A stretch of 14,686 bases of DNA from Candidatus Falkowiibacteriota bacterium (GCA_903839955.1 CAIMEI010000059.1:1-14686); one strand, 5' to 3'; shown: positions 1 to 6,403, numbered from the stretch's first letter. Translations and numbers: made by a program. Notes: generated from the letters alone by a model not told the origin.

Positions 1-239
1 ACCGGCGCGAAAGAATCTTCCGGGCGGTAGTCTTCCTCCTCAAGGGCAAATTTTTTCAAATCGCTCTCTTTGGTGCGACTTAAAATCGGCTTGGGCTTTA
101 TCACCCGTTTAACTGGTTTTTTGGCCGAAGTTTTTTTGACAGAAGTTTTTTTGACCGCGGGCTCGCCTCGCTTCGCGGACGAAGCGGGTTTTTTGGCGGC
201 CGCCTTGGGCGCTGAAGAAGATTTTTTTGGCACTGGCAT
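1..239 (-). CDS. Lys/Ala-rich hypothetical protein, N-terminal part (runs off the window)
   Basis: An open frame starts at an ATG (237-239) and stays open to base 1, giving 79 complete codons of the N-terminus; the rest is outside the window. I do not recognise the family. The first ~50 residues are strongly basic and low in complexity: Lys pairs alternate with Ala, Ser, Thr and Pro, including a VKKTS unit repeated in tandem. An acidic, less repetitive stretch follows (residues ~58-79, containing ALEEEDYRPE). There is no signal peptide or membrane helix in the visible part, so the basic region looks like a disordered, possibly nucleic-acid-binding tail; that is inference. A well-spaced promoter lies 33 nt upstream at the 3' end of dnaE, so the gene is probably transcribed on its own as well as by readthrough. 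Overlapping frames of similar length are shadows of the same skewed sequence. Confidence 0.6.
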   Translation of the reverse strand, partial: MPVPKKSSSAPKAAAKKPASSAKRGEPAVKKTSVKKTSAKKPVKRVIKPKPILSRTKESDLKKFALEEEDYRPEDSFAP

Positions 240-271
240 AATTTGTTTGAGATAAATAAAAACTACTCACC

Positions 272-300
272 AGTATAACAAATTTTTTAGACAGAGACAA
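272..300 (-). promoter_or_regulatory. Predicted sigma70-type promoter for the Lys/Ala-rich gene
   Basis: Read on the minus strand, a -35 box TTGTCT (295-300) and a -10 box TATACT (272-277) are separated by exactly 17 bp. The -10 is followed by a ~26-nt AT-rich leader before the ATG at 239. The promoter overlaps the last codons and stop of dnaE. The -10 region TTTGTTATACT recurs in front of the 118-aa gene. Prediction from sequence only. Confidence 0.45.
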
Positions 301-3300
301 TTTTTATTTTATCGTCAAGAGAAGCGGCGAGCTCTTTTTTCAACTCGTCGCAATTATTAATCAAAAACCCGGACTTAATGATCTGATCTTTACCATTATT
401 GTTGACCTTGAAATACACGGCATCGGCGCCGGGATAATTATTCATTTTGCTCCTTAGCAGTTCCGTCTCAGTCGGCGACAATTCGCCCGCTAAAATTATT
501 TTCAACGGATTGCTGGCCGAAACTGGAGCGGCTTTTGCTTCCATGGGTTTGGCAACGGGCGCGGCCGGGCGAGAAGAAGATTCTGGGCGATTATAGTTGC
601 CGCGACCCCGATAATTATTTTTGGGGGCATTGGCCTTATAATCCATCACCGCTCTTTTAACAGCATCCACCGAGCCTTGCGGATCTTCAATTTTCAAAGG
701 CACGGCCACGCTGACCAGCACTTTCTTTTCACCGTCTTTATCGGAGAGGCGGCCATAAATTCCGAGCATCGCCCCGTCTTTCCATAAATCCGGATTAGCT
801 TTTAAAACGCTAGGAAAAACCAGGACTTCCCCACTGCCGGAAACGTCTTCGACTTTAACAAACATCATGGTTTCGCCGCTCTTGGTCATGATTTTCTTAA
901 TCGTAGTGACAACGCCGGCCACGGTGATCATTTCATCGTTAGCGCGTGAATTAAGCATCTTCAGGGAGGTGGTATATTCTCCAAAATAGTTACGAAAAAT
1001 AGAAAAAGGATGTTCAGAAATATAGAGGCCGAGCAGTTCCTTCTCCCAAGTCAGCTGATCAGTCTTATCAATCGGCTTGCCAGGCTCCAGAGTGAGACGC
1101 AAGGCGTCAGTGGCCGGCAAATCACCGAATAGGCTGCTCTGACGGCTATCCTTGCGTTTAGAGGCCTCTTTGTTGACGGATAATATTTTTTCTAAATTGA
1201 AAAGCAATTGGCCGCGCTCGCCGTAATTATCCAAAGCCCCGCACTTAATCAAGCTCTCTAGCGATTTTTTATTCAGATCTTTATCAGTGATTCTCTCCAG
1301 GACATCAAGCAAAGTTTTGAAGGGGCCGTTTTCTTTGCGCTCAGCAATAATTACTTCCACGATGTGTTCGCCGACATTTTTGACAGCATTCAAACCGAAA
1401 CGAATCGTTTCCGCTTTTTCACCAGCCGCCACAATTTCATTTTTGGCGGTGCCGTGAGTGACCACCGTGAAAGAAGCAAAAGATTCGTTAATGTCCGGAC
1501 CCATGATCTTCATGCCCATGTTCTTGCACTCATCAATCTCAATCGCAATACGGTCGGTGTCGTGCTGATCGGAAGTGAGCAGGGCGGCCATAAATTCCAC
1601 CGGCCAATGGGCTTTGAGGTAAGCGGTTTGATAACCGACCATCGCGTAGCAAGCGGCGTGGCTGCGATTAAAACCGTAACCCGCAAAAGGCTCGATAAAA
1701 GAAAAAACTTTTTGCGCTAGCTCCAGGTGGATGCCGTTCTTCACGCAGCCTTCCACGAATTTTTCTTTCTGCTCAGCCAGCAAGGCGGGAATTTTCTTAC
1801 CCATTGCTTTGCGCAACACGTCAGCTTGGCCCATAGTGAAACCGGCCAAATCACGGGCGATTTGCATGACCTGCTCCTGGTAAATCGCCACGCCGTAAGT
1901 CTTGTCCAGAATCGGTTCCAGTTTCGGGTGAAGGTAAACCACCTGCTTCACTTTGTGCTTGCCGGAAATATAGTCCGGAATCCACTCCATCGGACCCGGG
2001 CGGTAAAGAGCGACCATGGCAATAATATCTTCAAAAACGGACGGCTTCAAATCGCGCAAATAACGCTTCATACCGGAAGATTCAAATTGAAAGACGCCAG
2101 TGGTTTCCGCGCGCTGGAAAAGCTCGAAAGTAGCCGCATCTTCCAGGGGAATTTGATCAATATCTATTTCCAAGCCACGGGTATTTTTGATGATCCGCAA
2201 GGCAGATTCAATAATTGTTAAGTTTTTGAGGCCCAAAAAGTCCATCTTCAAAAGGCCCAAATCTTCTACGGGGTGCAGAGAGTATTGAGAGATGATGGAT
2301 TTATCGGCCGATGAGGCGTATTGAATCGGCACGTATTCGGTGAGCGGCTTGTCGGTAATCAAAACGCCGCAGGCGTGAGTGGAGGAATGGCGGGCCACGC
2401 CTTCCAAGCGCTTGGCATAATCCACCACGCGCTTCGCCGCCAAATCATTTTCATAAATTTCCCGGAATTCCGGCACCGATTTGATGGCGCCGGCGATATC
2501 AAACTTCATCGGAATCGCCTTGGAAATCCGGTCGCATAATTCATAGGGCTCGCCCAAAACCCGACCGGCATCGCGCACGGCGGCGCGAGAAGCCATGGTT
2601 CCGAAAGTGATAATCTGGGCGACGTGATCAGCGCCATATTTCTGGGCGACATAATCCAAAACTTCACCGCGACGGGTGTCGGCGAAATCCATATCAATAT
2701 CCGGCATGGAAATACGTTCGGGATTCAAAAATCTTTCAAAAAGCAGATCGTATTTGATGGGATCGAGATTGGTGATGCCGGTGAGGTAACAGACAATAGA
2801 ACCGGCGGCACTACCGCGTCCGGGGCCGACAACGATGCCGTGGTCTTTTGCCCAATTCACAAAATCGGCGACAATCAAAAAGTAAGCTGGCCAGCCCATT
2901 TTTTCTACTACCGACAATTCATAATCCATGCGGTCGCGCACCGCTTTCTCCGCGTCGCCGCTTAAGCCCTGGGAATAGCGTTTCTTGATTCCCTCTTCAC
3001 AAAGAAAGCGCAAATAAGAATTGCCGTCATAGCCCGCCGGCACTTCAAAGTATGGCAGCTGAATATTTCCTAATTCAATTTCCACGTTGCACATCTCGGC
3101 GATCTTCAGAGTGTTTTCCAAAGCTTCCGGGACATGAGCAAAGGTCTCCTCCATTTCTTTGGCGAGGCGATAGGAATAATTGCCGCCCATCATACTCATA
3201 CGGTCAGTGTCGGTTTTTTTCTTTTTTTGCTGAATGCAGAGCAGAATATCTTGTGCTTCGTCGTCGTCCTTTTTCAAATAATGAATATCGTTGGTGGCGA

Positions 3301-3904
3301 CCAGCGGCACGCCGAGCTCTTTGGATAATTCGATCAGCTTATTGTTGACCATCGTCATACCCACTAGCTCGGGGTGATCCATGATTTCTAAATAATAGTT
3401 ACCGACGCCAAATAATTCCTGGTATTCCAAAATCTTTTTCTTGGCCGCCTCAATTTTGTCGGCCAGAATTAACTGCGGGACTTCCCCGCCCAAGCAAGCC
3501 GAACAGGCGATGATCCCCTCATGGTGTTCTCTCAATAATTCCCAATCAATTCGGGGCTTATAATAAAAGCCTTCCAGGTGGGCACTGGAAGTGAGTTTGA
3601 TTAAGTTGCGGTAGCCCTCGTTGTTTTTAGCTAATAAAAGCAGGTGATGGCTCCGGCCATCGGCGCGCGTATTCTTGTCGTGGCGCGAACCGGGCGCTAA
3701 ATAAGCTTCCACACCGATAATTGGCTTGATACCTGCCTTTTTGCATTTCTGATAGAACTCCACGGCGCCATACATCACGCCGTGATCGGTAATGGCCACC
3801 GCCGGCGCTCCGTCTTGTTTGGCCAAATTAACAAGCTCGTCGATCTTGGTCAGACCGTCGAGCAAGGAATAGTGCGTGTGGTTGTGTAGATGGACAAAAG
3901 GCAT
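287..3904 (-). CDS. dnaE: DNA polymerase III subunit alpha (DnaE)
   Basis: The replicative DNA polymerase (family C), which extends primers at the replication fork. Domains in order: N-terminal PHP domain (residues ~1-215), palm with catalytic aspartates in PDIDMDF (401-407, D402 and D404) and in KMDFLGL (D555), fingers and helix-hairpin-helix region (~600-900, including GYGFNRSHAACYAM at 742-755), and an OB fold (~990-1070). A Gly/Asn/Arg then Pro/Ala-rich linker (~1092-1132) leads to a C-terminal domain (1133-1205). At 1205 aa it is within the usual DnaE range and there is no inserted exonuclease domain, so it is not PolC. The PHP metal ligands look intact (H7, H9, H41, E66, H87, C136, D206, H208), unlike in E. 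coli; in other bacteria such PHP domains proofread. The ATG lies 17 nt after the parB stop, so it is probably third in a parA-parB-dnaE unit. No ribosome-binding site is visible. Confidence 0.97.
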   Translation of the reverse strand: MPFVHLHNHTHYSLLDGLTKIDELVNLAKQDGAPAVAITDHGVMYGAVEFYQKCKKAGIKPIIGVEAYLAPGSRHDKNTRADGRSHHLLLLAKNNEGYRNLIKLTSSAHLEGFYYKPRIDWELLREHHEGIIACSACLGGEVPQLILADKIEAAKKKILEYQELFGVGNYYLEIMDHPELVGMTMVNNKLIELSKELGVPLVATNDIHYLKKDDDEAQDILLCIQQKKKKTDTDRMSMMGGNYSYRLAKEMEETFAHVPEALENTLKIAEMCNVEIELGNIQLPYFEVPAGYDGNSYLRFLCEEGIKKRYSQGLSGDAEKAVRDRMDYELSVVEKMGWPAYFLIVADFVNWAKDHGIVVGPGRGSAAGSIVCYLTGITNLDPIKYDLLFERFLNPERISMPDIDMDFADTRRGEVLDYVAQKYGADHVAQIITFGTMASRAAVRDAGRVLGEPYELCDRISKAIPMKFDIAGAIKSVPEFREIYENDLAAKRVVDYAKRLEGVARHSSTHACGVLITDKPLTEYVPIQYASSADKSIISQYSLHPVEDLGLLKMDFLGLKNLTIIESALRIIKNTRGLEIDIDQIPLEDAATFELFQRAETTGVFQFESSGMKRYLRDLKPSVFEDIIAMVALYRPGPMEWIPDYISGKHKVKQVVYLHPKLEPILDKTYGVAIYQEQVMQIARDLAGFTMGQADVLRKAMGKKIPALLAEQKEKFVEGCVKNGIHLELAQKVFSFIEPFAGYGFNRSHAACYAMVGYQTAYLKAHWPVEFMAALLTSDQHDTDRIAIEIDECKNMGMKIMGPDINESFASFTVVTHGTAKNEIVAAGEKAETIRFGLNAVKNVGEHIVEVIIAERKENGPFKTLLDVLERITDKDLNKKSLESLIKCGALDNYGERGQLLFNLEKILSVNKEASKRKDSRQSSLFGDLPATDALRLTLEPGKPIDKTDQLTWEKELLGLYISEHPFSIFRNYFGEYTTSLKMLNSRANDEMITVAGVVTTIKKIMTKSGETMMFVKVEDVSGSGEVLVFPSVLKANPDLWKDGAMLGIYGRLSDKDGEKKVLVSVAVPLKIEDPQGSVDAVKRAVMDYKANAPKNNYRGRGNYNRPESSSRPAAPVAKPMEAKAAPVSASNPLKIILAGELSPTETELLRSKMNNYPGADAVYFKVNNNGKDQIIKSGFLINNCDELKKELAASLDDKIKIVSV

Positions 3905-3921
3905 AGGCGGGATTCAGTTTT

Positions 3922-4809
3922 TTAGGATTTAAGTTTAGCGGATAAATCTTTCAGTTCCTCATCGCTATAGAAATGAACGATGATTTGGCCGCCGCGGCCG
4001 TGCCGGCGAATTTCTACTTTGGTGCCCAAAGATTCGCGCAATTCGGTTTCTAGTTCCGGGTCGCTATTAACTTTGATTTTAGCCGCCTTGGTGCCGCCCA
4101 ATTGCTTGATGGCGCGATCGGTTTCACTTACCGTCCAATTCTGGCGCAAGATTTTTTTGAATAAATTCAGCTGTTGGGCCTCATCTTCAATGCCCAAAAG
4201 ATATTTGGCGTGGCCTTCTGAAATGCGTCCGTCAGCCAAGGCTCTTTGAATTTCTTCTGGCAGAGACAAAAAGCGCAAAGCGTTAGCCACACTGGAACGC
4301 GCCTTGCCAACCCTTTTGGAAAGCTCCTCCTGGGTCAAATTGAATTGATCAATCAAGGCGCGATAGGCCAAAGCTGTTTCCACTGAATTCAGATTCTCTC
4401 GCTGTAAATTTTCAATCAAGGCCCACTCTAATTTTTTCTGTTCATCGGCCTCGCGGACAATTGCCGGAATCTCTGACAAATTCAAGGCCTTGGCACTGCG
4501 CCAGCGGCGTTCACCGGCGATTAGTTCGTAGTGGTCGCCGTTTTTGGTGACGATGATCGGCTGCAAGATGCCGTGCTGGCGAATTGACTCCATCAAATCG
4601 CGCAAAGAATCTTCGGAAAAATAGCGGCGCGGCTGGTGAGGATTAACTGTGATGACGCTGGGGTCCAAGCGGCGGATGCGATCTTTATCGCTAATTACCG
4701 AAAGCGGCGCTTCCGTGAAAATTGAAGAAGCGCCTGAAGTGTCAGGATTGTCGTTAAAAGTTTTTTTGGGAATCAAGGATCCAAGTCCTCTTCCTAAGCC
4801 TTGTGGCAT
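3922..4809 (-). CDS. parB: Chromosome partitioning protein ParB
   Basis: A CTP-dependent DNA clamp that loads at parS sites and works with ParA to segregate the chromosome. The N-terminus has the family signature GLGRGLGSLIP (residues 4-14), proposed to contact ParA. The ParB/Srx domain follows (~45-120) with NPHQPRR and the CTP-binding GERRWRS motif (99-105). Then come ENLQRENLN (133-141), the helix-turn-helix that reads parS (~157-185, LTQEELSKRVGKARSSVANA) and a C-terminal dimerisation domain (~250-295). Its 295 aa is typical of chromosomal Spo0J/ParB. The ATG at 4807-4809 is 22 nt after the parA stop, and the intervening AT-rich sequence has no Shine-Dalgarno. I found no parS-like palindrome of the TGTTTCACGTGAAACA type in the window, so its sites must lie elsewhere. 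Confidence 0.95.
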   Translation of the reverse strand: MPQGLGRGLGSLIPKKTFNDNPDTSGASSIFTEAPLSVISDKDRIRRLDPSVITVNPHQPRRYFSEDSLRDLMESIRQHGILQPIIVTKNGDHYELIAGERRWRSAKALNLSEIPAIVREADEQKKLEWALIENLQRENLNSVETALAYRALIDQFNLTQEELSKRVGKARSSVANALRFLSLPEEIQRALADGRISEGHAKYLLGIEDEAQQLNLFKKILRQNWTVSETDRAIKQLGGTKAAKIKVNSDPELETELRESLGTKVEIRRHGRGGQIIVHFYSDEELKDLSAKLKS

Positions 4810-4831
4810 ATTATTTTTGATTAGATAGTGA

Positions 4832-5596
4832 TTATTTTCCTAAACTCAACAGTTCACGCGCCAAATTCTCATAAGCTTTACCGCCGCGCGACTTCGGATC
4901 GTATTGCAGAATGGTTCGGCCGTAGCTGGGCGCTTCCGCCAAGCGGACGGAACGCGGAATCACCGAACGGAAAATGCGGTTGGGAAAATATTTATAGAGA
5001 TCCTCCATCACTGCCTCCGAAAGCTTATTACGTTTATCAAACATCGTGATGACTGCTCCCAAGATTTCCAACTCCGGTTTGAGGTTGTCTTTGACCAAGG
5101 CAATCGTTTCCAGGAGCTGGCCCAAACCTTCCAGGGCAAAGTACTCGCTCTGAATCGGGATCAAAATTTCGTCAGCGGCAACCAGCGTGTTCACGGTCAT
5201 GAGCCCCAAAGAAGGCGGACCGTCGATGATGATGAAGTCGTAGTCATCTTTAACAAGCGCTAAAATATTAGCCAAGCGAAACTCCCGATCTTCCAAGGAA
5301 ATCATCTCCACGCCCGCCCCGGCCAGAGAAAGGGTGGCCGGCGCGATAAAATAGCGCTCCTGCAGGGTGCGTTTGATTACTTTGTGAATCGGGTGGTAGC
5401 CCAAAAGGGCTTCGTAAATCCCGAATTCCAGTTTGCGATGCTCAATGCCCAGCCCGGAGGTGGCATTGGCCTGCGGGTCAGTGTCAATTAATAAAACATT
5501 TTTGCCAGAATTAGCTAAATATGCCCCTAAATTGACCGCCGTGGTGGTTTTTCCCACCCCGCCCTTCTGATTGACAACGGTAATGATTCTACCCAT
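4832..5596 (-). CDS. parA: Chromosome partitioning ATPase ParA/Soj
   Basis: A Walker-type ATPase that binds DNA non-specifically when ATP-loaded and forms the gradient that moves ParB-parS complexes. Visible motifs: deviant Walker A KGGVGKTT with the signature first lysine (residues 11-18), Walker A' DTDPQ (38-42), Walker B FIIIDGPPS (121-129) and the C-terminal RLAEAPSYG segment (218-226), part of the family's DNA-binding surface. At 254 aa with no N-terminal helix-turn-helix, it is the chromosomal Soj type rather than the long plasmid ParA type. The start MGRIITVVNQKGG is the usual family N-terminus and is the only sensible one. It heads the parA-parB-dnaE unit. A TTGTCA-17-TATAAT promoter lies just upstream and leaves a leader of only ~17 nt with no ribosome-binding site. 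Confidence 0.96.
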   Translation of the reverse strand: MGRIITVVNQKGGVGKTTTAVNLGAYLANSGKNVLLIDTDPQANATSGLGIEHRKLEFGIYEALLGYHPIHKVIKRTLQERYFIAPATLSLAGAGVEMISLEDREFRLANILALVKDDYDFIIIDGPPSLGLMTVNTLVAADEILIPIQSEYFALEGLGQLLETIALVKDNLKPELEILGAVITMFDKRNKLSEAVMEDLYKYFPNRIFRSVIPRSVRLAEAPSYGRTILQYDPKSRGGKAYENLARELLSLGK

Positions 5597-5619
5597 AATG
5601 ATAAACTTTTTATGTGTAT

Positions 5620-5648
5620 ATTATAAACGATAAATCATGCTTTGACAA
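5620..5648 (-). promoter_or_regulatory. Promoter of the parA-parB-dnaE unit
   Basis: On the minus strand, TTGTCA (5643-5648) and a perfect TATAAT (5620-5625) are separated by 17 bp, 24 bp upstream of the parA ATG. The -35 hexamer is the complement of the bases that form the -35 of the plus-strand tRNA promoter (5642-5647), so the two promoters are back to back on one shared -35 block. The match to the sigma70 consensus is direct; use in the cell is inferred. Confidence 0.7.
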
Positions 5649-5670
5649 TTTAATTTTTAGCCCTTATAAT
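5642..5670 (+). promoter_or_regulatory. Promoter of tRNA-Leu(CAA), perfect consensus
   Basis: TTGACA (5642-5647), a 17-bp spacer and TATAAT (5665-5670): a full 12/12 match to the sigma70 consensus with the ideal spacer, as expected for a stable-RNA gene. Predicted transcription start is near 5677, which puts a ~96-nt structured leader before the mature tRNA. Confidence 0.8.
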
Positions 5671-5683
5671 AAAAATGTTTTCC

Positions 5684-5717
5684 GTCGCGTAAACCCGGCT
5701 TGAGGCCGGGATGCGAC
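5684..5717 (+). repeat. Nested palindrome 1 in the tRNA leader
   Basis: A two-storey hairpin. The outer 7-bp stem pairs GTCGCGT (5684-5690) with ATGCGAC (5711-5717), with one G-U. Three unpaired A follow on the 5' side (5691-5693), then a perfect 6-bp inner stem CCCGGC/GCCGGG (5694-5699 with 5705-5710) and a TTGAG loop. It lies in the transcribed leader of tRNA-Leu. The architecture repeats at 5735-5765 and, on the opposite strand, at 6035-6066. Confidence 0.65.
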
Positions 5718-5734
5718 CGATGAAAGACCACCTA

Positions 5735-5765
5735 AAGCGTAAAGGCGGATTCTCCGCCCACGCTT
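5735..5765 (+). repeat. Nested palindrome 2 in the tRNA leader
   Basis: The outer stem AAGCGT/ACGCTT (5735-5740 with 5760-5765) is perfect. Three A (5741-5743) sit on the 5' side and a single C (5759) on the 3' side. The inner stem GGCGGA/TCCGCC (5744-5749 with 5753-5758) is perfect, with a TTC loop. The element ends 7 nt before the tRNA's first base, so it may affect 5' processing or simply be a repeat copy. Confidence 0.65.
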
Positions 5766-5772
5766 CAAGTTT

Positions 5773-5856
5773 GCCGCGGTGGCGGAATTGGTAGACGCGC
5801 ACGACTCAAACTCGTGTGGGAGAAATCTCGTGAGGGTTCGATTCCCTCTCGCGGCA
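5773..5856 (+). tRNA. tRNA-Leu, anticodon CAA
   Basis: An 84-nt cloverleaf reading UUG codons. The acceptor stem pairs GCCGCGG (5773-5779) with TCGCGGC (5849-5855, one G-U) and A5856 is the discriminator base. The anticodon stem CACGA/TCGTG encloses loop CTCAAAC (5805-5811) with anticodon CAA at 5807-5809. A long variable arm (around GAGAAATCTC) gives the class II shape of leucine tRNAs. The T arm is GAGGG-TTCGATT-CCCTC. The CCA end is not encoded (CAA follows), so it must be added by tRNA nucleotidyltransferase. It is the only plus-strand gene here, with its own perfect promoter and terminator. Confidence 0.97.
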
Positions 5857-5864
5857 CAAAACGG

Positions 5865-5895
5865 AAAAAGAAAACCTAAATGGTTTTCTTTTTTT
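5865..5895 (+). terminator. Intrinsic terminator of tRNA-Leu
   Basis: GAAAACC (5870-5876) pairs with GGTTTTC (5882-5888) around loop TAAAT. Flanking A5/T5 tracts extend the stem to 12 bp, and a run of seven T follows on the plus strand (5889-5895). It begins 9 nt after the tRNA discriminator base. Confidence 0.8.
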
Positions 5896-5908
5896 GTTTT
5901 GCCACAAA

Positions 5909-6033
5909 TTGCCAAGGAATCGAAAGCCGGAGGCGCGAAGCGCTGAGGCCGGGTCGGGGCGCTTAGTGAGCGCCGCTCGCGATTTTAGCGAGCAAGCGAG
6001 ACTTAGCGACCGTGACCGATTCCCTTTTGGCAA
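5909..6033. other. 125-bp GC-rich element bounded by inverted repeats, folds as a multibranch structure
   Basis: The ends are inverted repeats: TTGCCA (5909-5914) with TGGCAA (6028-6033), then GGAATCG (5916-5922) with CGATTCC (6017-6023), 13 bp in all. Inside, GGTCG (5952-5956) pairs with CGACC (6007-6011) and encloses two perfect 6-bp hairpins: GGCGCT/AGCGCC (5958-5974) and GCTCGC/GCGAGC (5975-5993). A weaker hairpin with GCGC-GAA-GCGC sits at 5927-5952. The interior is far richer in G+C than the flanks. No convincing coding frame or known RNA family is recognised. It could be a structured RNA (strand unclear) or a small non-autonomous palindromic insertion. The stems are seen directly; the function is unknown. 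Confidence 0.5.
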
Positions 6034-6034
6034 A

Positions 6035-6066
6035 GTCGCGTGAGCGCGAAAGCGCTTTTACGCGAC
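6035..6066 (-). repeat. Nested palindrome 3 (inverted copy of the tRNA-leader type)
   Basis: The outer stem is GTCGCGT (6035-6041) with ACGCGAC (6060-6066); the inner stem is AGCGC/GCGCT (6043-6047 with 6052-6056) with a GAAA loop. Read on the minus strand it has three A on the 5' side and one C on the 3' side of the inner stem, exactly as in palindrome 2, and its outer stem GTCGCGT is identical to that of palindrome 1. It starts 1 bp after the 125-bp element. Confidence 0.6.
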
Positions 6067-6077
6067 GGCACAATAAC

Positions 6078-6108
6078 AAAAAGGAGACCGAACAGGTCTT
6101 CTTTTTTA
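6078..6108 (+). terminator. Probable intrinsic terminator
   Basis: AAAAAGGAGACC (6078-6089) pairs with GGTCTTCTTTTT (6095-6106, one G-U) around loop GAACA, and a six-T run ends at 6107 on the plus strand. It would stop plus-strand transcription leaving the GC-rich element at 5909-6066, or tRNA readthrough. The stem is symmetrical enough to work from the other side too. Confidence 0.55.
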
Positions 6109-6151
6109 TTTAAAATTAGGACAAATTTACCATCTCGGCGAACTCTTTTTT

Positions 6152-6185
6152 TATAAAAAAAGAAGATCGTGATTTTGATCTTCTT
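6152..6185 (-). terminator. Intrinsic terminator of the 71-aa gene
   Basis: A perfect 9-bp stem AAGAAGATC/GATCTTCTT (6160-6168 with 6177-6185), with a run of T on the minus strand immediately after (6155-6161 are A on the plus strand). It begins 2 nt after the stop codon. The T run also belongs to an 18-nt perfect A/T palindrome (6145-6162), which could form an alternative fold. Confidence 0.75.
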
Positions 6186-6187
6186 GG

Positions 6188-6403
6188 CTAGTAGTGTTTT
6201 AAAACAAATAAGTTGGCGAAGGCGATGTACTTCTTGTTTCCGGAGGCAAGCAGACTTCTCAGGTCCTTCTCTTCGAGGTCCCTCTTTTTGAGCGCCATTA
6301 GGTTTCCTAGGGCTTCCAGGGAAACATCGCAATCCGGAGAATTTAAATCCCCCAAGAGATTGGTAATTTCCTGCTCTTTCTGGCGTATTTCTTCAGATTT
6401 CAT
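6188..6403 (-). CDS. Small hypothetical protein, 71 aa, helical
   Basis: I do not recognise this gene. The sequence is predicted largely alpha-helical and charged: an N-terminal Lys/Glu/Gln helix (residues 1-20), then NLLGDLNSPDCDVSLEALG (15-33), and a C-terminal hydrophobic helix (~58-71). The middle part resembles one HEAT-type helical repeat (Leu-rich helix, Asp/Pro turn, second helix), but a single repeat is weak evidence. There is no signal peptide or membrane helix, so it is probably cytoplasmic. Support for a real gene: an ATG start, non-repetitive protein-like composition, and terminators both upstream (6466-6496) and directly after the stop. It is therefore its own transcription unit. 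Only a weak promoter candidate (TTGGAT-18-TATTAG) is visible in the ~60 bp upstream, and there is no Shine-Dalgarno. Confidence 0.6.
   Translation of the reverse strand: MKSEEIRQKEQEITNLLGDLNSPDCDVSLEALGNLMALKKRDLEEKDLRSLLASGNKKYIAFANLFVLKHY

Noticed and set aside
1364..3348. Several plus-strand open frames of 60-164 codons opposite dnaE
   Set aside because: They are shadows of a strongly conserved coding strand; none has a recognisable domain or promoter.
3922..5600. Search for parS sites near parAB
   Set aside because: No palindrome close to TGTTTCACGTGAAACA was found by eye in the window; partial matches such as GTTTCAC in coding sequence lack the second half.
5677..5772. A T-box or classical amino-acid riboswitch in the tRNA-Leu leader
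   Set aside because: The leader precedes a tRNA, not an aminoacyl-tRNA synthetase gene, and lacks the T-box sequence and specifier-loop architecture; it holds only two nested hairpins.
5664..6033. Minus-strand open frames across tRNA-Leu, including one reading ...AARGNRTLTRFLPHEFES...
   Set aside because: They are antisense to the tRNA, its leader palindromes and the GC-rich element; peptides of this kind are well-known false ORFs opposite leucine/serine tRNAs.
5909..6033. A tRNA-like RNA on the minus strand, suggested by TTCGATTCC near an acceptor-like end stem
   Set aside because: The stem and loop spacing do not form a T arm or cloverleaf; the motif is part of the inverted repeat.
6003..6332. 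109-aa minus-strand frame
   Set aside because: It crosses two terminators and overlaps most of the 71-aa gene in another frame; its composition follows the T/A tracts and palindromes rather than a protein.
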